DNA from: Arthrobacter sp. ISL-72
Lineage (GTDB): Bacteria; Actinomycetota; Actinomycetes; Actinomycetales; Micrococcaceae
NCBI RefSeq assembly: GCF_018613755.1
Contig: NZ_JAGGPP010000001.1
Coordinates: 248,001 to 312,000, forward strand
Length of the DNA: 64,000 nucleotides
Reading direction: 5' to 3'
Shown: piece by piece, positions 28,886-37,165 of the stretch
Layout of the letters: each line of letters starts with the position of its first letter
How positions within the stretch are numbered: position 1 is the first letter of the stretch
The notes under the pieces: model-generated
Seen by the model: only the letters and a program-made list of their open reading frames with translations
Told to the model about the DNA's origin: nothing
The model's database searches: none
Made by a program: the position numbers and the translations under genes

Positions 28886-29779
28886 TCAGGCTCCCAAACC
28901 GAGGAGTCGGACTGCGTTGTGCTTCAGGATTTTCGGCCGCACCTCGTCCTTGAGCGGCAGGTCCGCGAACGCGCCGAGCCACTTCTGCGGTGTGATGAGC
29001 GGGAAGTCGGTGCCGAAGAGAACCTTGTCCTGCAGCACGGAGTTGGAAGCCTTCACGAGGGACTCCGGAAAGTACTTGGGCGACCAGCCCGAGAGGTCGA
29101 TGAACACATTGGCTTTGTGCGTGGCTATGGAGTTGGCCTCGTCCTGCCAGGGCACCGAAGGGTGGGCCATAATGATCTGCAGGCCAGGGAAATCGGCGGC
29201 GACCGCGTCGAGCAGCAGCGGGTTGGAGTAGGCCAGCTTGATGCCGTAGCCTCCCGGCAGCCCGGCGCCCATGCCGTTCTGCCCGGTGTGGAAAATGGCG
29301 GGCAGGCCGAGCTCCTGGAGTGTCTCCCAGAGGGGGTAGAAGCGTTCATTGGAGGGGTCGAAGCCCTGCAGGCTGGGGTGGAACTTGAAGCCCCGCGCAC
29401 CCAGTTCCACTGCCTGGTGCTTCGCGCCGGCGATGGCGTCCTCGCCGGTGCGGGGGTCGACGCTGCCGAAGGGGATCAGGACATCGTTGTTCCGGGCAGC
29501 GCCGGCGATCAGTTCCGGGATGCTGTTGGGCTCGTGTTTGAGCTGGGTGCGTGCGTCGACAGTGAACACGACGGCGGCCATGTTCAGTTCCCGGTACACC
29601 TCCGCGATGCGGTCCAGGGACGGGGTGCGGTCCTCGGCCTTGAAGTACTTGGCCGAGGCTTCCGTGAGGGCTTCGGGCAGGGAGCCGTGCCCGCAGCTGT
29701 CCACCTCAAGGTGGACGTGCATGTCGACGGCGTCGATCTTGGCGGCGTCGATGCCCAGTTCATAACGCGTGGAAGCCAT
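28886..29779 (-). CDS. Amidohydrolase-superfamily hydrolase (CouO-like)
   Basis: 297-residue TIM-barrel metal hydrolase of the amidohydrolase_2 group. The metal-binding DMHVHLEVDS near residues 18-27, the GFKFHPSLQGFDPSN strand, IMAHPSVPWQDE and the late FGTDFPLITPQKWLG give the expected His and Asp ligands. In Rhodococcus a protein of this superfamily (CouO) cleaves the beta-ketoacyl-CoA made from p-hydroxycinnamate, replacing a thiolase. The absence of any thiolase gene here fits that role. It overlaps neither neighbour but is spaced only two bases from the SDR gene. Confidence 0.85.
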   Translation of the reverse strand: MASTRYELGIDAAKIDAVDMHVHLEVDSCGHGSLPEALTEASAKYFKAEDRTPSLDRIAEVYRELNMAAVVFTVDARTQLKHEPNSIPELIAGAARNNDVLIPFGSVDPRTGEDAIAGAKHQAVELGARGFKFHPSLQGFDPSNERFYPLWETLQELGLPAIFHTGQNGMGAGLPGGYGIKLAYSNPLLLDAVAADFPGLQIIMAHPSVPWQDEANSIATHKANVFIDLSGWSPKYFPESLVKASNSVLQDKVLFGTDFPLITPQKWLGAFADLPLKDEVRPKILKHNAVRLLGLGA

Positions 29780-29781
29780 GG

Positions 29782-30747
29782 CTAGCCGACCTTCGCAGCC
29801 ACTGGCTGGTTCTGCTGGGCAGGACGCGCTTCAGGCTGCAGCTCGTCGGGCAGCGGCAGGAACTCCTCGCCGACGGTCTGCAGCTTGTCACCAAACAGCG
29901 GACCGAAGTTGTCCACCAGGTCCTGATAACGCCAGCCGCCGTCGCGGTATTCGGTGGCTGCGGCCTCCGGATGTGTCCAGAGCTGCAGGCGGTCGCCGCC
30001 GGCGCCGATGGCCTGGCCGGTGATGCCGGAAGCAGCGTCGGAGGCGAGGAACGCGACCAGTCCGGAGACGTCGTCGGCCGTTCCGAAACCGAGTTCATGG
30101 CGGAAGAAGGCCGGCATCGCTTCGCCGCGTTCGTCCGCCTCAACGGCCTTCTGGAAGTATGGGACGGTTTTGGTCATCGCGGTGGCGGCCACGGGGATGA
30201 CGGCGTTGACGGTAACGCCTGCCTTCTTCATTTCCAGCGCCCAGGTGCGCACCATGCCCACGATGCCTGCCTTGGCGGCGGCGTAGTTGGTCTGGCCGAA
30301 GTTGCCGCGCTGGCCGGTGGGCGAACCGATCGTGATGATCCGGCCCGCGATGTTGTTTTCCTTGAAGTATGCGAAGGCCTCGCGGACGCAGGTGAAGGTG
30401 CCGCGGAGGTGGACGTTGATGACTGCGTCGAAATCGTCGTCGGTCATTTTCAGCAGGTTCTTGTCTCGCAGGATGCCGGCGTTGGTGACCAGGATGTCCA
30501 GGCCTCCGAATTCCTTGATTGCTGCCTCGACGAGCTTCTTGGCGACTTCGGTGCTGCCGACGGGAGCAACAACGGCGGCGGCCTTTCCGCCGTCGGCCTC
30601 GATGGTCCGGACCGCCTCCGCAGCCACGCCGGCATCCACGTCGTTGATGACGATCGCGGCGCCCTGGCGGGCGAGCTCCCGGGCATAGGCCAAGCCCAGT
30701 CCCCTGCCGCTTCCGGTGACGATTGCTACTTTTCCTGACAGGCTCAT
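29782..30747 (-). CDS. Short-chain dehydrogenase (3-hydroxyacyl-CoA dehydrogenase type)
   Basis: 321-residue SDR. The cofactor motif is VTGSGRGLGLAYA (9-21), with NAG at 90-92 (VTNAGILRD), the catalytic Ser in TIGSPTGQRG and the YAAAK pair. The extra C-terminal 60 residues after the SDR fold are as in multifunctional beta-oxidation-type dehydrogenases. It would oxidise the 3-hydroxyacyl-CoA made by the MaoC hydratase, giving the beta-keto substrate of the amidohydrolase. It is the first gene of the operon, divergent from the MarR gene across a palindrome-rich gap. Confidence 0.9.
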   Translation of the reverse strand: MSLSGKVAIVTGSGRGLGLAYARELARQGAAIVINDVDAGVAAEAVRTIEADGGKAAAVVAPVGSTEVAKKLVEAAIKEFGGLDILVTNAGILRDKNLLKMTDDDFDAVINVHLRGTFTCVREAFAYFKENNIAGRIITIGSPTGQRGNFGQTNYAAAKAGIVGMVRTWALEMKKAGVTVNAVIPVAATAMTKTVPYFQKAVEADERGEAMPAFFRHELGFGTADDVSGLVAFLASDAASGITGQAIGAGGDRLQLWTHPEAAATEYRDGGWRYQDLVDNFGPLFGDKLQTVGEEFLPLPDELQPEARPAQQNQPVAAKVG

Positions 30748-30808
30748 GGCTGCTCCTTTGCTAGCTGACCTTGTGCATCCAAGCCGTCGGCGTGGGATGC
30801 TGTTCTGT

Positions 30809-30826
30809 ATCCATGAAAATATGGAT
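30809..30826. promoter_or_regulatory. Perfect inverted repeat in the MarR/SDR gap
   Basis: ATCCAT-GAAAAT-ATGGAT, 6-base arms with a 6-base spacer. It abuts the second palindrome, so both may be part of one MarR-controlled double operator. Confidence 0.6.
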
Positions 30827-30845
30827 AGTTGAAAAAGTCAACGAT
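30825..30845. promoter_or_regulatory. Probable MarR (CouR-like) operator
   Basis: ATAGTTGA-N5-TCAACGAT, matching at seven of eight pairs, with GTTGA/TCAAC arms of the kind bound by MarR dimers. It sits 28 bases before the MarR start and in the leader region of the divergent catabolic operon. Confidence 0.65.
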
Positions 30846-30872
30846 TTATTTTGCGGATTATTGGAGCTGGGC

Positions 30873-31358
30873 ATGACGACGGAAACACAGGGCGGTCAGC
30901 GCACGGAACCGGCCCACCGGCTGGGCGCCGCGTCCATCAGCCAGGACCTCGGGTTCCTGCTCGCCAAATTGCACGCGGCGGGTTCGGTGCTGAACAACCG
31001 CGCGCTGGCGGCATTCGACCTCAAGGAGCGCTCGTACTCGATCCTGATCCTCGCAAACACCGGGCTGGAGCCGACGCAGCGCGAAATGGCGGACTTCCTC
31101 AGCCTGGACCCGAGCCAGATCGTGGCCCTGGTGGATGAGCTGGAGAAACGGGGGCTTGTGGTGAGGGCGCCGGGGAAACAGGACCGCCGGGCGAAGACTG
31201 TCACCGCCACCCCCAGAGGGGAAAAGCTGCTGCAGGAGGCCACGGAGGCGGCTCAACGGGCAGAGGCGGAAGCGCTCCGCGGCCTGGCCGCCGACGAATC
31301 GGCACAGCTCAAGGCCCTGCTTCAGAAGGCCCTCTGGGGTACAGAACCGGGTGAATGA
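30873..31358 (+). CDS. MarR-family regulator of the side-chain degradation cluster
   Basis: 161-residue winged-helix regulator. LEPTQREMADFLSLDPSQIVALVDELEKRGLVVRAPGKQDRRAKTVTATPRGEKLL is the DNA-binding core with its DxRxK wing. I chose the ATG at 30873, which has a GGAG site six bases upstream. A longer frame beginning at 30771 would run through the operator palindromes. By analogy with CouR of Rhodococcus, whose ligands are hydroxycinnamoyl-CoA thioesters, it should repress the divergent operon until the CoA intermediate accumulates. Confidence 0.88.
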   Translation: MTTETQGGQRTEPAHRLGAASISQDLGFLLAKLHAAGSVLNNRALAAFDLKERSYSILILANTGLEPTQREMADFLSLDPSQIVALVDELEKRGLVVRAPGKQDRRAKTVTATPRGEKLLQEATEAAQRAEAEALRGLAADESAQLKALLQKALWGTEPGE

Positions 31359-31995
31359 CTGCTGTTAGCGGTCGGGATCGCCCGGGGGCGGGCCGCCGTG
31401 ACACTCGGCCCCACTGCGCCGCGCCAACTCGGCCATGACCACCGGCCCCACCAGCCCTGCATGGTTCGGGCCCGGGTTGGTGGCGCTGTTCCTCACGAAG
31501 CCGGCGAGGACTTCGAGCTAATCCGTGGGGACTGAGGACAGTGATGCGTAGGACTTGAAGACGCGCAGTTCGGCAAGGCCGGCGCGGCGGCCCCTGCGCG
31601 CGGTCACATGCACCTCGCGGGCAGCCTCAGAGTACGGGGACGAACAGCGGAGACGGCAGGAACACCGGAACCGGCAGCAGGTGCAGCGATGGCATATAGT
31701 TTCGGGTCCACGGGCGTCCTCAGCGAAGAATCGGGAGGCTGCCTTCATAACCCGAAGCCAGACTACCGCAGGCGGGCTCCGCAGCACACGGCCTTCCGGC
31801 CATAACATGCACCGTGGCGTCCGGGATCGCGGCCGGGTGTCCCGCCCTGCACAAAAAGCTTCCGGTCGAAAGGGCCGACGGCGACTGGGGACAGCCCGGG
31901 TCTCAGCGGGCTTTTCGCCGCCGGCCCCATAACAATTTTAGGAGATTCCGCCTCGCTGCGGGCGAGTGGACGCTACCCGTTTTTGTCCGGTCTGC
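31359..31995. other. 637-base stretch with no supportable gene
   Basis: Several open frames of 60-125 codons overlap here on both strands, but none has a convincing ribosome site, protein-like composition or recognisable motif; all are arginine/cysteine-rich translations of the kind non-coding high-GC DNA gives. It may be the remains of decayed genes. No clear repeat, tRNA or strong terminator was seen. Confidence 0.5.
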
Positions 31996-32280
31996 CTAGG
32001 CGGATTCGGTCCCGGCCACGCGGCCCGCTGCACGGGCAGAGCGGCGGTTCCGGAGCCAGCGACGGAGGAGGTCCACCATGGCAAGCAGTCCCGCGAGCGG
32101 CGACAGAACAGCCGCGGCGTAGACGAAAAGCATCCAGGTGAGGGTCGCTATAGGGGGCTGGCTGGTGCTGAGTAGTGACAGGCCGCCGAAGAATGCAACC
32201 GTCCAAAAAAGCACCACGCCAAAGAGCACCGCGGCGGCAGGGAAATACTCGTTTGTCACTACGGTCATCACAGTATTCAA
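31996..32280 (-). CDS. Small membrane protein, two transmembrane segments
   Basis: 94 residues, with two hydrophobic segments (AAAVLFGVVLFWTVAFFGGLSLL and the stretch around MLFVYAAAVLSPLAGLLAMV) and an arginine-rich tail RRWLRNRRSARAAGR, so the C-terminus is probably cytoplasmic. The start is taken as TTG at 32280 because a GGAGG site lies seven bases before it; an in-frame ATG four codons later is the alternative. No family is recognised. It is isolated between a gene-poor stretch and a divergent lipoprotein gene. Confidence 0.6.
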   Translation of the reverse strand: MNTVMTVVTNEYFPAAAVLFGVVLFWTVAFFGGLSLLSTSQPPIATLTWMLFVYAAAVLSPLAGLLAMVDLLRRWLRNRRSARAAGRVAGTESA

Positions 32281-32465
32281 TGCTCTTCCTCCTGACTGGT
32301 TTGCCGCTGGATATCACCGCGTCAATCTCAGTATGAGGGCAGGGAAACCCGGAACCCGGCAGGACGCAGAAAGCGTGACGAAAATAACTTGAGCCCTGCG
32401 TTTTGGGCGGCCTACATCAGACGCCGCCTCCTTGCCTTTCGGCGAACGGACCGTAGACTCGGCCC

Positions 32466-32921
32466 ATGTCAGGTCGTGGGGGAACGAGACGGGTTTGCTG
32501 TTGCGCGGCACTGGTGTTGGGCGTGTTGCTGGCTGGCGGCATTGCAGGCTGCGCCTACGAGGATGCGGGCGATGCTCTGCCCGCGGCAAACCCTGAGCGC
32601 AGCAGGCGGCCTGCTCCTTCCGTCCCGACGAAGGGTCCGGAGATACTGGATGTCGAAGAGGGCAACTATGCCGAACTGGAAAAGCGCCTCGCGGTTGCGC
32701 GGGGGTCCGTGCTCCTTGCCGCTTCCGGCCCTGCCGACGGACCCGGGGTGGGCTTTAGTCAGTCCGCAACGGTGAAGACCGCCGGGGCGTATACCGTTAC
32801 GGCCGCTTGCGTAGGCATGACGGAGGCGCAAATCTTCCTCTCCCGCCCAGGGTCGAGCGCGGAGCCGTTGGCACTCGACCGCCGGGATTCGGATCACCGT
32901 CGGATGACGGGACCGAAATAG
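32466..32921 (+). CDS. Putative small lipoprotein
   Basis: 151 residues. The N-terminus is a lipoprotein signal (basic MSGRGGTRR, core AALVLGVLLAGG, lipobox IAGC). The mature part has no recognised domain; one segment, VKTAGAYTVTAACVGMTEAQIFLSR, suggests a small beta fold. The last 15 residues (RRDSDHRRMTGPK) look unlike a natural C-terminus, so a late frameshift may have truncated it. It has no operon partner and converges on the decayed DHFR-like gene. Confidence 0.55.
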   Translation: MSGRGGTRRVCCCAALVLGVLLAGGIAGCAYEDAGDALPAANPERSRRPAPSVPTKGPEILDVEEGNYAELEKRLAVARGSVLLAASGPADGPGVGFSQSATVKTAGAYTVTAACVGMTEAQIFLSRPGSSAEPLALDRRDSDHRRMTGPK

Positions 32922-32942
32922 CGAATCGCAGCGCCTTGGACT

Positions 32943-33507
32943 TTAGGCGCTGTCGCTCGAGTAACGGAGCAGAACGACTCCGTTGCCAAACGACCTCGTC
33001 TCCTCGAGCCGAAGGTTCATCCGCACATCGGGTGCCTCGAACAGCGGCCGGCCTTGCCCCAGAACCACGGGATTCACGTAAATGCGGAGTTCGTCGATCA
33101 GGCGGTGCCGCATGAAGGTCGAGGCCAAATTGGGCCCGCTAACGATTATGTCGCCGCCCGGCTGGGCCTTCAGTTCAGCGATTTGTTCAGGCACGACGGT
33201 GGATCGCCGTCGTGTTCCAGCCCGCCTGGGTAAGGGTTCGCGAAAACACGAATTTGGGCATGTCGCGCCAGATCCCGGCGAACTCCACCAGGGGCGCCGA
33301 GAGGTCCGGATCCTGTTCCGCCGTCGGCCAGACACTGGCCATCAGCTCAAAGGTGACACGCCCGAACATGAAGGCGCCCGTCGCCCGGAACTGCTCGTTG
33401 AAGTGGCGGTGGAGCTCGTCGTCCACCAGATGCCAGCTGATGTCCCGGTCGAGCCCTTCGAAGAACCCGTCCAAAGACACCATCGACATCAGCACGATCT
33501 TGCGAAT
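32943..33507 (-). pseudogene. Decayed DHFR-like / RibD_C protein gene
   Basis: Two overlapping frames encode one RibD_C protein: the N-terminal half (VLMSMVSLDGFFEGLDRD through MPKFVFSRTLTQAGWNTTAIH) and the C-terminal half (VVPEQIAELKAQPGGDIIV to LRYSSDSA). One extra base near 33198 joins them out of frame, so the product would stop at 102 residues. The expected start MRKIVL reads ATT CGC AAG ATC GTG CTG, with an excellent GGAGG seven bases before the ATT, which suggests loss of an ATG at 33507. Two independent lesions argue for real decay rather than an assembly error. Confidence 0.7.
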
Positions 33508-33626
33508 TCAGGCACCTCCAGTGGCAGCGAAAGGCGGAGTGACCGCCGACGTACCTTCCAGTGAAGCACTCTTGGATCTCTGCCGGGGAGTAAACATTGT
33601 CGGGCCCAGGGTCTACACTAAAGATA

Positions 33627-33642
33627 TCGAACATATATTCGA
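33627..33642 (+). promoter_or_regulatory. LexA-type SOS box upstream of umuDC
   Basis: TCGAACATATATTCGA matches the Gram-positive/actinobacterial LexA consensus TCGAAC-N4-GTTCGA at 11 of 12 defined positions. It lies 14 bases before the umuD start, with a TACACT hexamer at 33614-33619 as a possible -10, so LexA binding should block initiation. Confidence 0.8.
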
Positions 33643-33655
33643 ATAAAGGTGTGTT

Positions 33656-34087
33656 GTGGGCATAGATATCGGTCCCCGCGTGATAGATGCGGGAACTTCC
33701 CTGTTGTCGGTGCTGATCTCCCCGGTTCCGGTAGCAGCGGGCTACCCGTCGCCGGCACAGGACTACTTCGACGGCAGGATCGACCTCAATGAACACCTCA
33801 TCAAGGACATCACCAGCACGTATGTCGTGCGGGTGTCCGGGGACTCGATGGAGGGGGCGGGGATCAGCGACGGGGACGAGCTGATCGTCAACCGCGCCCT
33901 GGACCCGAAGGACGGATCAGTCGTCATCGCCGTCCTGGACGGCGAACTGACGATCAAACGGCTGCGGATAACGGCATCCGGAGTGGTGCTTCAGGCGGAC
34001 AACCCCAGGTACCCGGACATCCGGGTTCCGGCGTTGTCGGACCTGGTCATCTGGGGTGTGGCCACGCGGTGCCTCCACCATGTCTGA
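33656..34087 (+). CDS. umuD: UmuD-like SOS mutagenesis peptidase
   Basis: 143-residue S24/LexA-type self-cleaving protein. The nucleophile is Ser64 in SGDSMEGAG and the general base is Lys101 in DGELTIKRL. The putative cleavage site is Ala28-Gly29 in [12 protein letters not shown]. All three are displaced by exactly four residues from E. coli UmuD (Ser60, Lys97, Cys24-Gly25; family knowledge). RecA-stimulated self-cleavage would activate the partner polymerase. The GTG start has an AAAGG site. Its stop overlaps the start of umuC by eight bases. Confidence 0.92.
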   Translation: MGIDIGPRVIDAGTSLLSVLISPVPVAAGYPSPAQDYFDGRIDLNEHLIKDITSTYVVRVSGDSMEGAGISDGDELIVNRALDPKDGSVVIAVLDGELTIKRLRITASGVVLQADNPRYPDIRVPALSDLVIWGVATRCLHHV

Positions 34088-35393
34088 CACTGCGGCGTCT
34101 GACACTGCGGCGCTCCTTAGCCCGCACCAGATCGCCCTGGTGGACGTCAACTGCTTCTACGCCTCGGCGGAACGCGCCTTTGACCCCTCCCTGGAAGGCC
34201 GGCCCCTGGTGGTCCTCTCCAACAACGACGGCTGCGCCGTCACCCGGTCCCCCGAGGCAAAGGCCCTCGGCATCCCCGTCGGCGAACCGTGGTTCAAGAT
34301 TGCACCCCGCGCGAAGGAATGGGGCCTGGAAGTCCGGTCCAGCAATTACGAGCTGTACGGGGACATCAGCGCCCGCGTGATGCAGCTCCTGGGCCGGTAC
34401 TCGGCCTGGTTGGAGGTGTACAGCATCGACGAAGCCTTCCTGGGAGTCAAAGGCACCCAGGATGAACTCAGGAGGCTCGGCCACAGCATCAAGGCAGCTG
34501 TCCGGCGCAATGTCGGGGTGCCGGTCTGCGTCGGGATTGCCGGCACCAAGACCCTTGCCAAGCTGGCCAACAAATGGGCAAAGAACAATCCCGGCCTCAA
34601 CGGGGTATGCCACTGGGATGCCATGCCTGCCCCGGCCCGCGAAGCGCTCATGGCGCGGCTGTCCGTCATCGAGCTCTGGGGCGTCGCCGCGCGGCTTACC
34701 AAACGACTGAACAGCCAGGGCATCTACTCCATCCTGGACCTTGCCCGCGCCGATCCGGTGCGGATCCGCGACCGCTTCTCAGTGGTGCTGATGCGCACGG
34801 TCCTGGAACTGCGGGGAACTGCCTGCATCCCGCTGGAGGAGGAACGCATCGGACGCGAGCAGCTGATCTTCAGCCGCTCGTTCTCCACGCCCATCACCAC
34901 CGCCGCGGACCTGCGCCAGGTCATGAGCGTGTACGCCCAGCAGGCGAGCGCCCGCCTGGCGAAACACGGACTGCAGGCCAAGCTCCTCACCGCCTTTGCG
35001 GGGACCTCGCACTACAACCCCGCCGACACCTCGTACCCTACGGTCTGCATCACGCTCCCCATGCCCACCGCCGATCCCGTCCTTCTGACGCGGGCCTCGC
35101 ACGCCCTGCTCCCCAAGATTCAGGAAGGCATCAAATATGTTCGCGCGGGAATCATGGTCACGGATCTGCGCCCCACCGGGCAGCAGTCGCCGCTGCCGGC
35201 GTTCGCGAACCCGCATGAGGAACGCGGCATCGGAACGTTGCTGGAGGACATCAGCCGCAGGTTTGGGCGGGGCTCCGTGGGACTCGGACATGCGGGCATC
35301 CGCGGCGGACCTGACTGGTCCATGCAGCGCACCATGCTCTCACCCAGGTACACCACCAACTGGGACGAACTGCCGCTGGTCAAGGCAGCCTGA
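34080..35393 (+). CDS. umuC: UmuC-like Y-family DNA polymerase V subunit
   Basis: 437-residue translesion polymerase. The first carboxylate motif is [33 protein letters not shown], and the second acidic pair is in [12 protein letters not shown]; the finger and little-finger regions follow, with [14 protein letters not shown]. The C-terminal UmuC-type segment is present and the length is near E. coli UmuC (422). I favour the ATG at 34080 over a GTG eight codons earlier. The first codons contain a perfect 15-base direct repeat (SDTAA twice). SOS induction follows from the upstream LexA box. Confidence 0.92.
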   Translation: MSDTAASDTAALLSPHQIALVDVNCFYASAERAFDPSLEGRPLVVLSNNDGCAVTRSPEAKALGIPVGEPWFKIAPRAKEWGLEVRSSNYELYGDISARVMQLLGRYSAWLEVYSIDEAFLGVKGTQDELRRLGHSIKAAVRRNVGVPVCVGIAGTKTLAKLANKWAKNNPGLNGVCHWDAMPAPAREALMARLSVIELWGVAARLTKRLNSQGIYSILDLARADPVRIRDRFSVVLMRTVLELRGTACIPLEEERIGREQLIFSRSFSTPITTAADLRQVMSVYAQQASARLAKHGLQAKLLTAFAGTSHYNPADTSYPTVCITLPMPTADPVLLTRASHALLPKIQEGIKYVRAGIMVTDLRPTGQQSPLPAFANPHEERGIGTLLEDISRRFGRGSVGLGHAGIRGGPDWSMQRTMLSPRYTTNWDELPLVKAA

Positions 35394-35422
35394 GCGCGTC
35401 ACGGCAGCGGGAACGGGGAGGG

Positions 35423-37165
35423 TCAGTGAGCTGCTGACACCCCGGCCGGCTCTTCGCCGGCAGCCGGGCGCTCCGGGCGCTGCCCCGCGCTCCGTTCCTG
35501 ACGCGGCTCCTGGTGCAGCAGTGACTGGAGGTGATCCCCCCGGCACGGGATGGCGGCCTCCACGAGGGCCCGGCTGTGCTGATGGGCGGGCCGGGTGAAA
35601 AATGCCTGCGTCTCCGCAACCTCAATCACGCGCCCGTCCAGCAGCACCGCCACCCGGTCGCACATGTACCGCACCACGTCCATGTCGTGGGAAATGACGA
35701 TGAGTGACAACCGGTGCTCCCGCTGCAGGCGCAGCAGCAGGTTGAGGACGGTGCGCTGCGTCAGGGCATCCAATGCGGAGGTGGCTTCGTCGCAGATCAG
35801 CACCTGCGGATCCAAAAGAAGCGCCCTGGCGATAGTGGCGCGCTGAAGCTGCCCGCCGGAGCACTGCCCGGGACGCTTGTCCAGCATCGACTCATCGAGT
35901 TCCACTTCAGCCATGGCGTCCGCGATGCGCCGGGCCCGCGCTTCGGCGGTGAGGCCCGCGCGGCGCAGGAGGGGCGCCTCCATGCTGGACCGCAGCGTCA
36001 TTCGCGGGTCGAACGAACTGTGCGGTTCCTGGAACACCAGCTGGACGGCCGTCGTCGCCCTGTCCAGTTTGCCGCCGCGCTCGTCCAGGTGGCGCCCGAT
36101 GGTTCCGCTGCTGACCTTTTCCAGTCCCACGACGGCGCGGGCCAGGGTGCTTTTCCCGGACCCGGATTGGCCAAGGACACCGAGGATCTCCCCGCGTTTC
36201 AGCTCCAGGTTGACGTTTTCGAGGGCCAGGTGGGATCTGCGCCGGTGCGCCCCGAACTTCTTGTGGACACCCGTGAGGGTGAGGACTTCCCGCTCCGCGG
36301 GCGGCGGCCTGCGGCGGGATCCAGGGGCCAGCTGCGATGCCGCGAGCAGCTCGCGCGTGTAGTCACGCTGCGGCCTGGCCAGGATCCGGCCTGCTGGCCC
36401 GGCCTCCACAATGCTGCCTGAATCCATCACAAGGATCCGGTGCGCGAAGGCGGCGACGGACGCGATGTTGTGGGTGATGTACAGAACCCCCAGTCCCCGT
36501 TCCTGGCGTTCCCGGTCCAGGAGCCGGAGAACCTGCTGTTCCAACATCTTGTCCAGGGCCGACGTCGGCTCATCTGCCAGCAGCAGCTGCGGACGCCCGG
36601 CGAGGGCAAGGGCAGTCATGGCCCGCTGGGCCATCCCGCCGGAAAGCTGGTGGGGGTACGACCGGACGCCGCGGTGCGGGTCGGCGAATCCGACGTCGTG
36701 CAGCATCTCCAGCGCGGCGGCCCTGGCCTTCGCCCCGCGCAGGCCGCCGTGGATCCGCAGCGGCTCCGCCAGATGCTGGCCGATGGTCCGGCTCGGATTG
36801 AACATGCGTTTCGGCTGCTGGAACAGCATGCCCACCTGGCCGCCCCGGAGCGCGGTGAGGTCCTTTTCGGTGGCAGCAGTGACGTCGAGGGAACCCGCCC
36901 TGATGGACCCTCGCGTGATGCCCAGCTGAGGCGGCAGCAGCCGGAGGCACGAAAGCGAGGTCAGGGTCTTTCCGGACCCGGAACCGCCCACGAGTGCCAC
37001 GAATTCCCCCGCACCGACGGCCAGCGACAGGTCCCGGACGAGGGGCGCTGCGCCGGCGCCAACGCCGTCCGGACCGGCAGTACGGCCGTCCTTGCCGCCG
37101 TCGGGCGCGTCATGCTGCCGCAGGTTCCGGACCTCCAGGTCCCGGATCTCGAGAATATTGTTCAT
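35423..37165 (-). CDS. Opp/Dpp-family double ABC ATPase
   Basis: 580-residue protein carrying two complete ABC domains: Walker A GGSGSGKTLTS and signature LSGGMAQRAM in the first half, GQSGSGKSTLAR and CSGGQLQRATIARALL in the second. This corresponds to DppD and DppF fused, as found in several metal- and peptide-uptake systems. The ATG at 37165 overlaps the permease stop (ATGA). A longer frame adds 25 unconserved residues. It ends an operon whose promoter has an iron box, so the cargo may be a metal complex. Confidence 0.9.
   Translation of the reverse strand: MNNILEIRDLEVRNLRQHDAPDGGKDGRTAGPDGVGAGAAPLVRDLSLAVGAGEFVALVGGSGSGKTLTSLSCLRLLPPQLGITRGSIRAGSLDVTAATEKDLTALRGGQVGMLFQQPKRMFNPSRTIGQHLAEPLRIHGGLRGAKARAAALEMLHDVGFADPHRGVRSYPHQLSGGMAQRAMTALALAGRPQLLLADEPTSALDKMLEQQVLRLLDRERQERGLGVLYITHNIASVAAFAHRILVMDSGSIVEAGPAGRILARPQRDYTRELLAASQLAPGSRRRPPPAEREVLTLTGVHKKFGAHRRRSHLALENVNLELKRGEILGVLGQSGSGKSTLARAVVGLEKVSSGTIGRHLDERGGKLDRATTAVQLVFQEPHSSFDPRMTLRSSMEAPLLRRAGLTAEARARRIADAMAEVELDESMLDKRPGQCSGGQLQRATIARALLLDPQVLICDEATSALDALTQRTVLNLLLRLQREHRLSLIVISHDMDVVRYMCDRVAVLLDGRVIEVAETQAFFTRPAHQHSRALVEAAIPCRGDHLQSLLHQEPRQERSAGQRPERPAAGEEPAGVSAAH

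Noticed and set aside
31518..31932. Overlapping frames of 96 and 125 codons on both strands
   Set aside because: No ribosome site, no recognisable motif and atypical composition; more likely non-coding.
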